Of a stretch of 64,000 nucleotides of DNA, positions 50,754 through 59,461 are shown piece by piece. Under the pieces are notes generated by a model, which worked only from the letters and a program-made list of their open reading frames with translations, ran no database searches and had not been told where the DNA came from. Origin of the DNA: Paenibacillus sp. EZ-K15. GTDB taxonomy: Bacteria > Bacillota > Bacilli > Paenibacillales > Paenibacillaceae. A program made the translations under genes and the position numbers. The stretch covers positions 62,001 through 126,000 of the forward strand of contig NZ_PDHM01000027.1 in assembly GCF_002573715.1 (NCBI RefSeq), written 5' to 3'. Positions within the stretch are counted from its first letter, which is position 1. Each line of letters opens with the position of its first letter.

Positions 50754-51258
50754 ATATATGCTCCTTCCTTTCTCAGAGAGGTAGATTAAAGACAGCGTTC
50801 AATGAAATAAAAAGAGTACAAATCATACAGCGCGTGCATATCGCACAACCATTGCCGCGATTGCCGATATATGCCTGGTAATATTTTTCTCAACTAAATT
50901 GAGAGTGTTAAAATGATTCCTGATTGAATATTTATATGTATCTTAGATAGAAACTCATGTTCCGATGAAACCCAATCACTCAAACCTCTTAAAGCTGAGC
51001 ATCCAGTTGATCGCCAATTCCATTACTACATTTTCCAGCCTTATCGCTGTTCCTTCTATCATTCGTTTGTGGCTGTTTCATCTAACAATCGTTTGCGATA
51101 GAGGAGTTATATGAAGAATTATGAGGCTCCATGAGGTTTCATGAACTTATGGGAGTCTATAAGAGCTATGAGAGAGCTATGAGAGAGCCATAGGGAGTAT
51201 ATGAGAGCTATGAGAGTCTATGAGAGCTAACACTAAATATCATGTTAAACTCAACCCC
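50754..51258. other. 505-base gap between comFA and comFC, no comFB
   Basis: Bacillus has comFB here, but no ORF with a ribosome site and a ComFB-like length was found in either strand. The gap holds a short hairpin (CTCAA-CTAAA-TTGAG, about 50890-50905) and a simple-sequence tract at 51110-51230. A degraded comFB cannot be excluded. Confidence 0.5.
51110..51230. repeat. Imperfect tandem tract of ATGAGAGCT-type units
   Basis: About 120 bases of purine-rich degenerate repeats built on TATGAGAGCTATGAGAG and variants (GGAGTCTATAAGAGCTATG, GAGAGAGCC). The tract ends about 30 bases beyond the comFA stop. The pattern suggests slippage growth. Confidence 0.65.
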
Positions 51259-53157
51259 CTAGTCATTCGACAATTCCTGAACAGATCGTAAATACCCGCC
51301 TTTACGTGCGATTCGGTTCATCGCCCTGATTTGCCGGACTGCCGAGCTTTGGCTCCGAGTCCATTGGGACGCAGCAAATACCACCCGTCCTGCCGGATCA
51401 TCCTTGGATCGGCCCGCACGGCCGGCCATTTGAATCAACGCAGCTTCGTCAAAAAGCTCACTGTCTGCATCCAAAATAAACACGTCACTCTTCGGAACCG
51501 TTACCCCTCGTTCAAGAATGGTCGTTGACACAAGTAAGCGAATCTCACGGTTTCGAAAGGACATCACTTTGCTTGCCCGTTCCGGATCGATGGATGAAGT
51601 CCCTTCAATCGGCATACCCGCAATAGCCTTGCGAAGCAGCCCCAAAATAGGATCAATATGCTTGATGCGGGAAACAAACAGGAACACTTGAGCACCACGG
51701 GTAAGAGATTCGCTCAAACTGCGAACCAATGGTGGGGGAAGCTTTTTTTCCTGTAGACAGCGGCTCACCATCGAGATTTTCAGCTTTTGCGGCACGGGTA
51801 ATGGATGGCCGTGGAAGCGTGCGGGGACTTTGACATGCGGCAATCGGCCTGCAGCTGCCTCACGCTGTAATGGTGTTGGTGGAGTGGCTGACAGATAGAT
51901 ATACTTTCCCCCTGATTTGCAAGCTCCTTTGGCCGCGTGATCCAGCATCGGATCATTATGATAAGGGAACGCATCAATCTCATCGATCACGACCAGGTCA
52001 AAAGCTCCCCTGAAACGCAGCAGTTGATGGGTCGTTGCCAGTGTGATGCTCCCCCGCTTCCATCGGTCCGGACTCCCCCCATAGAGCGTGATCACTGTCT
52101 CCTCTGGAAAAGCCTTGGATAAGCGGGGTGCCAGCTCCAGCACCACGTCCCGTCTTGGCGCAGCAACCAGCACGCGCCCACCCGCATCCAGAATAGACTG
52201 CAGCAGCGGAAAGATCATTTCGGTCTTTCCGGCACCGGTCACCGCCCAGATGAGAAACCGGGCGGGCCCCGCGGAGCCCCCTGCGGGCGGCTCCGCCAAA
52301 AACCGCAGCGCAGCGCCAGCGGCGGCGCTTTGTGCTGCGCTAAGCCCCCATCGGCCCAAGGCCGCGGTGGGGGAACCCCCGGCCGTGCCCCGCACGGCCG
52401 ACCCTGCTGCGCCATGCAGCAGCAGGGCACAGGCGCGGCTGCGCCCCATCGCGAGGCAGGCCTCGCAATAGGCGCAAGCCGCCGAGCCGCACGCGGCGCA
52501 TGCCGTGCGGCTTCGGGCCTCGCTGCCGCATCGCCGGCAGCGGAGGGCCACGGCCCGGCGGCGCAGCCAGCCGGGCGCACCCTGCGGGGCTGGCTGTGCC
52601 AGCCCCGCTTCCAAACGCAGGCGGCCCAGCAGGACGCCGAGCTGGGCCGCGGAGCGCCAGTCGCTGGTGTCCCCGGCGACCTCCGCCAACAAAGCCTCGA
52701 CCTCGCCGGCAAGCAAGGCTCGTCCTGCCATGCACTGAATCAGCAGCTCTGCCTGCTGCATCAACAAAGCCCAATCCTCAGCCACGTTCCTCTTTTCAAT
52801 AACGGAATTTACATACGATCCGTCCAACAGCTGAATCTCCGTAAACAAAACGCTCGATTGTGATTTGCTTCCTTCAGGCTCTTGTAGTAAGAACGAACTT
52901 AAGCTCTGGTACAAATAATTCTGCCATTCCGATTTCCCCCATTGATCCATGTCTTGGTTGGATCGAAATCTCTCTTGAATGACAACGGCCCATCCTAATG
53001 GAACTTGTGTTGATAACAGCACCAATGAGCGTACGCTGGCTTTCTCATCCGTCCATCGTTTCACTCCATACCACCATTGAAAATCCACCCGCATATCCAG
53101 CGAGAGACAACACTTCCATTTCTCAGATGTTCGAATGGCATATATGGCAATCTTCAT
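51259..53157 (-). CDS. comFA: Competence DNA-uptake ATPase ComFA
   Basis: Membrane-associated DEAD-box-like translocase that helps pull single-stranded DNA into the cell, 632 residues from the ATG at 53157. A four-cysteine zinc site (CRRCG, CAACG, CAYCEAC) lies at about residues 210-245. Walker A is GAGKTE, the DEAD-like box VVIDEIDAFPY, motif III SATPP, and a C-terminal helicase part has TTILERGVTVP and QMAGRAGRSKDDPAGR. It is longer than Bacillus ComFA (about 460) because of an extended N-terminal region before the zinc site. Bases 52250-52740, coding for that region's end, are strikingly GC-rich and give an Ala/Arg-rich stretch. Confidence 0.92.
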   Translation of the reverse strand: MKIAIYAIRTSEKWKCCLSLDMRVDFQWWYGVKRWTDEKASVRSLVLLSTQVPLGWAVVIQERFRSNQDMDQWGKSEWQNYLYQSLSSFLLQEPEGSKSQSSVLFTEIQLLDGSYVNSVIEKRNVAEDWALLMQQAELLIQCMAGRALLAGEVEALLAEVAGDTSDWRSAAQLGVLLGRLRLEAGLAQPAPQGAPGWLRRRAVALRCRRCGSEARSRTACAACGSAACAYCEACLAMGRSRACALLLHGAAGSAVRGTAGGSPTAALGRWGLSAAQSAAAGAALRFLAEPPAGGSAGPARFLIWAVTGAGKTEMIFPLLQSILDAGGRVLVAAPRRDVVLELAPRLSKAFPEETVITLYGGSPDRWKRGSITLATTHQLLRFRGAFDLVVIDEIDAFPYHNDPMLDHAAKGACKSGGKYIYLSATPPTPLQREAAAGRLPHVKVPARFHGHPLPVPQKLKISMVSRCLQEKKLPPPLVRSLSESLTRGAQVFLFVSRIKHIDPILGLLRKAIAGMPIEGTSSIDPERASKVMSFRNREIRLLVSTTILERGVTVPKSDVFILDADSELFDEAALIQMAGRAGRSKDDPAGRVVFAASQWTRSQSSAVRQIRAMNRIARKGGYLRSVQELSND

Positions 53158-53604
53158 GACATCAACTCCAATATCGAGACATATAAGATGGTAAAAGGCC
53201 AAGTGCTGGTATGTTATTAAGAAGCACATGTTTCAAGATTTCATATCTACAGCTCATCAACTTCATGCCGAGACCATTACATTATGAAATAGATCCTTCT
53301 CACGATGCCCTATGTCGAAATCTGTCACACCCCTAATTTAACCGCCCTATTCCCACTTCTCCTAGTCGGGTACAAGTACCGCTATGAGGGACAGAGAATC
53401 ACATGGAAACAAGAACGGAGTTGAATGCAGGAGGTTCAGCGAGTTTCAGCTGTAGACAAAGTAAGAACAAGCACATTTTGATATTAGATAGCCACTCTCC
53501 TTCCAAGGAACACAAAAAACACACCCTTCGCTTACGCTAGGAGTGTGCTTCACGCCTTTAACAATATGAATACCAACCTGGTAACCAAAACAACTTGCTG
53601 ATGT
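53158..53604. other. 447-base region upstream of comFA
   Basis: No gene seen. It holds the terminator of the next gene (53514-53547) and the unknown comFA promoter. No pair of ComK-type AAAA-N5-TTTT boxes was found. Confidence 0.5.
53514..53547 (-). terminator. Intrinsic terminator of the small membrane-protein gene
   Basis: CACACTCCTAGCG pairs with CGAAGGGTGTG (53520-53547) around GTAAG, and six T residues follow on the minus strand. Confidence 0.75.
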
Positions 53605-54027
53605 TTAACCCTGTACATATGGAATCCGAACAGCCTCCATCGGGTTTCTTAGATCGATCCGTATCACTTCTTCTTCATTCGGACCGGCATCCATTTCCCG
53701 AGATGCCGAGTCATCGGACTTCCAAGTCCCATATACCAGTTCAATTCCGGACAAATGAGTCAATCTCTGGACAATCTTCAGCGTATCATCGTACGACTGA
53801 TCATCAAGGACGGTGACACGCACGCGCGTCCCGCTCAGCAGGGCATACCACGAAAGGGCTCTCAAATACCATTCCACCTGCCGCTCATGGTTGGACGTGA
53901 TCAGCACATAATGCCTGCGCCGCTCCGTGCCTTCACCGGCTCTTCTAAGATGACGGGCATGCACGATATGAATCAGAGCAACAGCAATCCCGTACACCGC
54001 GAGTATCCACAGCAATTGGGCAACCAT
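53605..54027 (-). CDS. Small membrane-anchored protein of unknown function
   Basis: A 140-residue protein with one N-terminal membrane segment (about 3-22, LLWILAVYGIAVALIHIVH), a basic patch RHLRRAGEGTERRRHY, then a cytoplasmic alpha/beta part: YVLITSNHERQVEWYLRALS and TRVRVTVLDDQSYDDTLKIV. The second half resembles the first strands of a nucleotide-sugar or GT-A fold (TSNHERQ, LDDQSYDD) but is too short to be an enzyme. It occupies the position between degU and comFA where Bacillus has degV. The ATG at 54027 follows GGAGGTGAGTCTC. Confidence 0.7.
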   Translation of the reverse strand: MVAQLLWILAVYGIAVALIHIVHARHLRRAGEGTERRRHYVLITSNHERQVEWYLRALSWYALLSGTRVRVTVLDDQSYDDTLKIVQRLTHLSGIELVYGTWKSDDSASREMDAGPNEEEVIRIDLRNPMEAVRIPYVQG

Positions 54028-54206
54028 GAGACTCACCTCCTTCTCTTATCAACAATATATGCTGATCAGAAGGGTACGGTGACAGTTATGTAACCAGGGC
54101 CCACACGATACTTGATGGGAACGGCTCAAACCCTATAAGAAGAACATCGATCGATGTTCTTTCACGGAAGACAGACCGCGAAAACCCTACAATCATAAGA
54201 AAACCT

Positions 54207-54309
54207 CTATCGAGGCCAATTCAAGGACGAGCGACCGCGATTCAAAGGTAGGTTTTCTTGCGATATAGAATTTCATCAGCTCCGCTGATAACTTATAAAT
54301 TCTATATCT
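54207..54309 (+). repeat. Dispersed palindromic repeat, copy C
   Basis: It begins CTATCGAGGCC, passes GACCGCGATTC and TTTTCTTGCGAT, and ends in a perfect 12-bp inverted repeat GATATAGAATTT and AAATTCTATATC (54263-54274 and 54298-54309). An inner hairpin ATCAGC-TCC-GCTGAT (54276-54290) sits inside. Confidence 0.75.
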
Positions 54310-54314
54310 ATAAC

Positions 54315-54340
54315 AAAAAGGAACCGCCCTTGGCAGTTCC
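54315..54340 (-). terminator. Intrinsic terminator of degS-degU
   Basis: GGAACTGCC pairs with GGCGGTTCC (54320-54340) with a short loop, and TTTTTG follows on the minus strand. Confidence 0.8.
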
Positions 54341-54379
54341 CTCCCTATGTAAGACGCGTCCGTGCATTCGGATCGGCGA

Positions 54380-55102
54380 TTACAACGTCACCCAGCCATA
54401 TTTGATCGAGTTGATAACCGCTTGCGTACGGTCGTCCACTTCCATCTTCTGCAAAATGCTGCTGACGTGGTTCTTTACAGTTTTTTCACTAATGAACAGG
54501 TATTCCCCTATCATCTTGTTGCTCTTGCCTTCGGCCATTAGTCTAAGCACTTCCGCTTCGCGCCTTGTCAATGGGTTATTCTCGCCTGCCACAAACTTGA
54601 CTCCAGCCTCACGCGAACCGCCCTCAGCCATAGCGCCTGCTTCGTTTACATAAGTCATTCGGCGGAGCTGTTGAATGAGCTTACCCGTAACTTTCGGATG
54701 GATAAATGCATATCCCTCATGTACCGAACGAATCGCATTAATCAGTGACTCGGCTTCCATATCCTTCAGGAGGTAACCGTTTGCTCCCTTACGGAGCGTT
54801 TCAAAAACATAACTTTCATCGTCATGAATCGACAGAATGATAACTTTGATCTCAGGAAACATTTCACGTAGTTTCTCAGTTGCTTGAACGCCATTTTCGG
54901 TGGGCATGTTGATATCCATCAGCACGATATCCGGCTTCACTTCGTTACAGAACTCAAGCACTTGAATTCCATCGCCGCATTCTCCGATAACGTCAATGTC
55001 GTCCTCCATATTCAGTATACGCTTCAGACCCTCCCTAAACAGCTGGTGGTCATCCGCTAATAATACTTTAATAATCGCGTTCTCTTTCTCCAAATGTTCC
55101 AT
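54380..55102 (-). CDS. degU: Response regulator DegU
   Basis: Global regulator of competence, motility, exoenzymes and biofilm in Bacillus, 240 residues. The receiver has VLLADDHQLFREGLKRIL, the phosphoacceptor aspartate in DIVLMDINMP, and LLKDMEAES. The LuxR-type C-terminus has LTRREAEVLRLMAEGKSNKM and SEKTVKNHVSSILQKMEVDD. It starts four bases after degS, same operon, and lies next to comFA and the flagellar block it would regulate. Confidence 0.96.
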   Translation of the reverse strand: MEHLEKENAIIKVLLADDHQLFREGLKRILNMEDDIDVIGECGDGIQVLEFCNEVKPDIVLMDINMPTENGVQATEKLREMFPEIKVIILSIHDDESYVFETLRKGANGYLLKDMEAESLINAIRSVHEGYAFIHPKVTGKLIQQLRRMTYVNEAGAMAEGGSREAGVKFVAGENNPLTRREAEVLRLMAEGKSNKMIGEYLFISEKTVKNHVSSILQKMEVDDRTQAVINSIKYGWVTL

Positions 55103-55106
55103 CCGA

Positions 55107-56261
55107 TTACTCCTTTCTCTTTTCTACGTTCGTCGGGATATGAATCACGATCTTCGTTCCTTGATTCTCAGCTGAATCGATCTCCATTCTCCCTTCGAGC
55201 AGCTCAACCCTCTCCCGCATGCCAATTAACCCAAAGTGGTCCTTGCTTTTCTGCTCCAGCAAATCGACATTGAATCCCAGGCCATTGTCCTGTACAACGA
55301 TTTTGACCAATTGCGCCTGGTACGTGATTTCAACAAGCACATAAGTCGGGTAAGCATGTTTTGCAGCATTCGAAAGTGCTTCCTGCACCAACCGGTAGAT
55401 GGCCGCCTCCATCGCAGAAGAGAGACGATGCTCTTTTCCCCGTGTCTCGAAGATCGTGCGGATTTTCGATTTCTCTTCATAATCATGCACGTATTTACGC
55501 AATGTGGGGATTAATCCTAGATCATCGAGTGCCATTGGACGCAGATTGAAAATGACTTTTCGCATTTCCTCCAAGCTCGATCGAACCTGGCCCTTCAAAT
55601 CTACTATTTCGTCCTGCACCATCTTAAATTCCTGCTTTGCGAGCATTCTTTCTACAATTTCCGTCCTAAGAACCAGATTCGCCAACAATTGTGCAGGTCC
55701 ATCATGAATCTCCCTGGATATGCGCTTCCGTTCTTCTTCCTGCGCCAAAATAATTTTGAGTCCAATGACCTGTCTGTTTTTCGCAGATTCGATGATTCGG
55801 GATACCTGACCCAGCTCTCCGGACAAGTATTCCAACACCACGCCCATTTGAGATCCGATCGATTCTGCTCGCTCCACCGAGTTCTCGACATTACGAACCC
55901 GCTTCTGCAGCTCATCTCGTCTTGCCTTCAGATACATTTCCTTCTCCCGGTAGATCATGAGGTCAAGCTGTAGCTGGGTTGCTTTCTCATACGCCTGCTT
56001 GATGTCCTCTTCCTTGTACCGGACAAAATCCCGGCTGACCTCGGTCAGCCGGATCCGGGAACGGCGGTAGTTCAGCTCCAGCTGATCTACCTTCTCTAAG
56101 GTTTCCGTCGTTTCTTTTAATGTCCGCTGCAGTTCATGATTGAGAGACGTGAGCTCTTGCCGCGACGCCTCCAATATTTCGAACATTTGGTATTTGCTGT
56201 CCTCCATCACTTTGATGGCATTTTTTATGACACGGTCGATGGCATCGGCTTGATAATCCAC
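55107..56261 (-). CDS. degS: Cytoplasmic sensor histidine kinase DegS
   Basis: A 384-residue kinase with no membrane segment. Residues 1-180 are a coiled-coil DegS sensor domain (QELTSLNHELQRTLKETTET). The phosphoacceptor histidine is in RISREIHDGPAQLLANLVLR. The ATPase domain has a VQEALSNAAKHA N-box and GLIGMRERVELLEGRM. The start is a GTG after GGAGTAGAG. It is followed by degU. Confidence 0.95.
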   Translation of the reverse strand: MDYQADAIDRVIKNAIKVMEDSKYQMFEILEASRQELTSLNHELQRTLKETTETLEKVDQLELNYRRSRIRLTEVSRDFVRYKEEDIKQAYEKATQLQLDLMIYREKEMYLKARRDELQKRVRNVENSVERAESIGSQMGVVLEYLSGELGQVSRIIESAKNRQVIGLKIILAQEEERKRISREIHDGPAQLLANLVLRTEIVERMLAKQEFKMVQDEIVDLKGQVRSSLEEMRKVIFNLRPMALDDLGLIPTLRKYVHDYEEKSKIRTIFETRGKEHRLSSAMEAAIYRLVQEALSNAAKHAYPTYVLVEITYQAQLVKIVVQDNGLGFNVDLLEQKSKDHFGLIGMRERVELLEGRMEIDSAENQGTKIVIHIPTNVEKRKE

Positions 56262-56306
56262 GCACTCTACTCCATTTCTAACGTTTCATATACATATCAT
56301 ACCATA

Positions 56307-59009
56307 TCACGATTCGATCGTAACGGTCTTCGTGTTCTTGTCCCATTTTACTTTAAGGCCTAATTGCTCGGAAACGAGACGAAGAGGGACCAAAGTCCTA
56401 CCGCCTTGGACCATAGGTGCTACAGCCGCCGAACTGCGCTTACCGTTTAGAATGAATTCCTTCTTGCCGACCGTTAATTCCATGAACATGCCGCCCCTTA
56501 GGACACCTACCCGCTGAGCGGATTGGTTCCAGGTTGCTTGCCCGCCGAACGCGTCGAGAACGTGTTTAATCGGAACGTAGGTCGTTCCATTTTTCAGAAT
56601 TGGCGCCGAATCGATTGCCACTTTCGAACCATTCAGCATAAGCGATTTTTGCCCAATGGTCATGACCGCTTTGCCTGTCGGAAGCCCTTCGTTTCCTGAT
56701 AGAGACGGCATCGTGAAGCGGATATCGTCAAAAGATACAGCTCCTGTCAATGCACGCTCGTCCTGGCCTTCTTCCACGTTCACCACATACAGCCGCTTCA
56801 TCTGCGCCGGGAATGCAATGTTGTATCCGCTGAGATCGAGGCTCAGTGTCTTCCAACCGCTCCAATCAATCGCTTTTGCCAAGTCAACGTACACGGTTTT
56901 CCCGTTATTGTCTTGGAGTTCAGCGCGCAGCCAGTTCAGGCTGTTATCTCCCTCCACATCAATCGTCATCGCCGTGGCCTGTGCAGGAATCACTTTGCCA
57001 GTTGTGCCATTCAACTCGGCGTAAGCGTACATTTTTTGCCCTAATCCGCCTGTCATATCATAGGTCAAGTTCAAGACTTTGGACGATGCTTTTGCTCCGC
57101 TGCCATTTTTGATCGCTGCAGTCCCGGTAACTGCCGGCACATTGGTCGTGAACTTCACCGGGTAATTCACATTCTCGAAGTTCTCCCACGTGCTTTCGCC
57201 CGCTGCCGACAAAATAACGACCGTGCTAAAGCCATCATAGCGTGCGATAGCATAACCGACTTTTGTATTGCTGTTCACGGAGGATACGGTCAGGCGTCCG
57301 TCTTTCACGCTGCCTTTAAAGCCGATAAACTCCCATTTCAGCGCGCTGCTCGGAACCTCCAAACTCTGGCCGTTGCTTGTTACGGCCGTCACCGGCACGG
57401 AAACACTCGTTCCAGCCTGCAGTGGTGCACTTGATACGCCGGTAGTCAATGCAACAAGATCATCCGCGCCCAGCACCTTGACTTGCATCGTAGCTTTCGT
57501 GCTGCCGCTTACTGCTGTCAGTGTCGATGTACCCGGCTTCGTCGCTTTAATGCTTTGTCCGTTGACCGCTAGATTGCCGTTGCTGGACTTCCAAGTCGGC
57601 TTAATCGAACCTGCTTCAATTGGATTATAGTAGGTATCATAGCCTTTTAGTTCATACGTGCCCATTTGACCAATCAGGAGTGTGTTGCTGCCGCTTACTT
57701 TCAAACCCTTCAAGCTGCCCTGAGGTGCTGTGGAGAACACGCCGAGTGCGTTAACGATGCTGCGCTGCGTGGTGCCGTATTCCGTGTTAAAGGTCAACTG
57801 CGTATTCATCTCGGCTAACGGACGGTTTACCATCGTTGTCGATCCGCCGCCGTCGAGATTCATTCCCTTCCATACGCCAACTTTCGTCATGAAATCCTGA
57901 AGCTGCTGCAGCGTCATGCCTTTACTGTTATCGTTGCTCTCCGTAGCAATCAGGTAAGCGTAACGTCCGTCTTTGGAGTAGCCAACGGCTGTACGTGCCC
58001 TGCTCCCTCCAATCGAATTCACGTTTCGAGAGAATGACGTTGCCTTGCCGTTATCCACCAGAATTGTATGGCCGCCAATCATCATTTGGAGTGTAGATGG
58101 GTCCAGTTCTTTACCTGATTTTTTGGATACCAGAGCATAATTCGCTTCCAGCTTTTGACCGACAGCCAGATTTTTTTTCACGAACTCTGCCGCAGCCCCA
58201 TGGGTTCGCAAAATGTAGCTTCCCTCCGGTATCGCTGTTGGCAATCCTGCCATTACTGAAATATCGGTTATGACCCCATCCGTTACCATAACCTCCGTTG
58301 GCGTTGTCGAGCTGTTCTTAGGACGCTCAACAGCCTTCCATGCGCTTGTGTAGATATAAGCTGTATTGGCATGGCTATACGTTGATCCGGTGCCTTCTGG
58401 CGCATAGGATGTTTTGTTCATACCCGCGAGCGGGAATGAGGCCCCATTCTCAGCTGTAATACTCCCAGAGAATGCAAACTCATCCAGAATTGGCGTTCCA
58501 TCGTTCGTTACTCCAAAAGCATACATGCCTTTCAAATCAGATGGGGTTGACATCAACAGACCATTCGAAACTTGAGCACCCATCGGAGCCCCTTCGCTGC
58601 CGGTATTAAAAAAGTCACCGTTAATAGCAGCTACCGCGCCGTTCTCCTTAGCCATTCCGCCCGTGCTTTGTCTCGTTGTAAATTTATTCCCTTGGCCTGT
58701 CATGACATCCAGTTTCACGTATTTGTTGTTCAGATCCACCCGAACGACATTCGCCAGCGATTTTGCGCCAGTACTGTTGATATACTGATACTTCATCAAA
58801 ACCGCGCCGGATGTAATGATTTCCTCACCAAGCTTCTTAGCCGATGTTGATGCCGCATAAGCTACCGAGGATGTTGATAGATTCCCTATCACTGGTATTC
58901 CGCTGCTCAGCACAGGACCCACCCAGATGACTCCTGCCAATGTAATAATCAACCATTTCTTGCCTACACCTGATGTTGTAGACTTCAGTGTTTTCCCCTG
59001 ACTAACCAT
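56307..59009 (-). CDS. Secreted NAGPA-domain (phosphodiester glycosidase) protein with copper-amine-oxidase-N stalk
   Basis: A 900-residue exported protein. Signal segment at about 20-45 (KKWLIITLAGVIWVGPVLSS, signal cleavage uncertain). Residues 90-430 are a NAGPA phosphodiester glycosidase domain with AAINGDFFNTG and WKGMNLDGGGSTTMV. A Big2-like Ig domain follows (about 435-520), then a beta-sandwich region, and at the C-terminus a copper amine oxidase N-like stalk domain (two repeats: VPIKHVLDAFGGQATW, then VPLRLVSEQLGLKVKW). It probably cleaves phosphodiester-linked sugars in wall polymers or exopolysaccharide. The ATG at 59009 follows GGGAGAG; the GTG at 59042 is an alternative. Confidence 0.87.
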   Translation of the reverse strand: MVSQGKTLKSTTSGVGKKWLIITLAGVIWVGPVLSSGIPVIGNLSTSSVAYAASTSAKKLGEEIITSGAVLMKYQYINSTGAKSLANVVRVDLNNKYVKLDVMTGQGNKFTTRQSTGGMAKENGAVAAINGDFFNTGSEGAPMGAQVSNGLLMSTPSDLKGMYAFGVTNDGTPILDEFAFSGSITAENGASFPLAGMNKTSYAPEGTGSTYSHANTAYIYTSAWKAVERPKNSSTTPTEVMVTDGVITDISVMAGLPTAIPEGSYILRTHGAAAEFVKKNLAVGQKLEANYALVSKKSGKELDPSTLQMMIGGHTILVDNGKATSFSRNVNSIGGSRARTAVGYSKDGRYAYLIATESNDNSKGMTLQQLQDFMTKVGVWKGMNLDGGGSTTMVNRPLAEMNTQLTFNTEYGTTQRSIVNALGVFSTAPQGSLKGLKVSGSNTLLIGQMGTYELKGYDTYYNPIEAGSIKPTWKSSNGNLAVNGQSIKATKPGTSTLTAVSGSTKATMQVKVLGADDLVALTTGVSSAPLQAGTSVSVPVTAVTSNGQSLEVPSSALKWEFIGFKGSVKDGRLTVSSVNSNTKVGYAIARYDGFSTVVILSAAGESTWENFENVNYPVKFTTNVPAVTGTAAIKNGSGAKASSKVLNLTYDMTGGLGQKMYAYAELNGTTGKVIPAQATAMTIDVEGDNSLNWLRAELQDNNGKTVYVDLAKAIDWSGWKTLSLDLSGYNIAFPAQMKRLYVVNVEEGQDERALTGAVSFDDIRFTMPSLSGNEGLPTGKAVMTIGQKSLMLNGSKVAIDSAPILKNGTTYVPIKHVLDAFGGQATWNQSAQRVGVLRGGMFMELTVGKKEFILNGKRSSAAVAPMVQGGRTLVPLRLVSEQLGLKVKWDKNTKTVTIES

Positions 59010-59264
59010 GTAATCGTAACTCTCCCATCTATCGTTCAACACGGATGCCGAACATATAAAGTCTCTAATTAATAGACTTCATTTTTGCGGAAAAGTTACG
59101 AATTTGTTATAAAAAAACACTTTCGCGTATCTTACACCAAGTCTTGTAAAATTTATAGCGGCATTTTTTAGGAGTCTATGTAAATCGATCCTATGTTACT
59201 ATATTTTTATGTAAAAGTAACTAGTTTGTCATAAAGTTTATTCCTACTCTTCCATTTATTCATT

Positions 59265-59303
59265 AAAAAAAGCTGATAACCATAGTGGGTATCAACTTTT
59301 TAA
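59265..59303 (-). terminator. Second terminator-like hairpin downstream of metK
   Basis: AAGTTGATACC pairs with GGTTATCAGCTT with small mismatches, and a T-run follows on the minus strand. It may end metK read-through or act as an attenuator in the leader of the NAGPA gene. Confidence 0.6.
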
Positions 59304-59378
59304 TTATTTCATTTTTGTCATATTTTCATATCCAACTGAGTTGAATCTCTACTCACTATGAGAATTAAGAAGCAGAAA

Positions 59379-59427
59379 AGGCATGTGCCGATTTTTCTCA
59401 GAAGAAAAATTAAATCAGCACATGCCT
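59379..59427 (-). terminator. Intrinsic terminator of metK
   Basis: A long stem: AGGCATGTGC (59379-59388) with GCACATGCCT (59418-59427), extended by TTTTTC with GAAAAA. On the minus strand TTTCTG follows. It lies about 35 bases after the metK stop. Confidence 0.78.
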
Positions 59428-59461
59428 AAACTTTATATCTGGAACATATCTTAAGATTACC

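Larger units (their letters stand above)
54028..54379. other. Intergenic region beyond degU with repeat copy C
   Basis: Gene-free stretch of about 350 bases. It contains the repeat at 54207-54309, a related partial unit at about 54138-54185 (ATCGATGTTCTTTCACGG, then GACAGACCGCGAAAAC), and the degU terminator. Confidence 0.6.
59010..59461. other. Intergenic region between metK and the NAGPA gene
   Basis: About 450 gene-free bases. Two hairpins with T-runs lie in it (59379-59427 and 59265-59303). The rest is very A/T-rich with no clear promoter, though one for the NAGPA gene must be here. Confidence 0.5.

Noticed and set aside
51110..51230. CRISPR array
   Set aside because: The repeats are short, degenerate and contiguous, without spacers or nearby cas genes.
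52330..52863. 177-codon plus-strand frame in the comFA GC-rich island
   Set aside because: High GC removes stop codons in every frame. The product is Ala/Arg/Pro repeats without a plausible start.
53158..53260. ComK box in front of comFA
   Set aside because: No pair of AAAA-N5-TTTT motifs at the right spacing was found.
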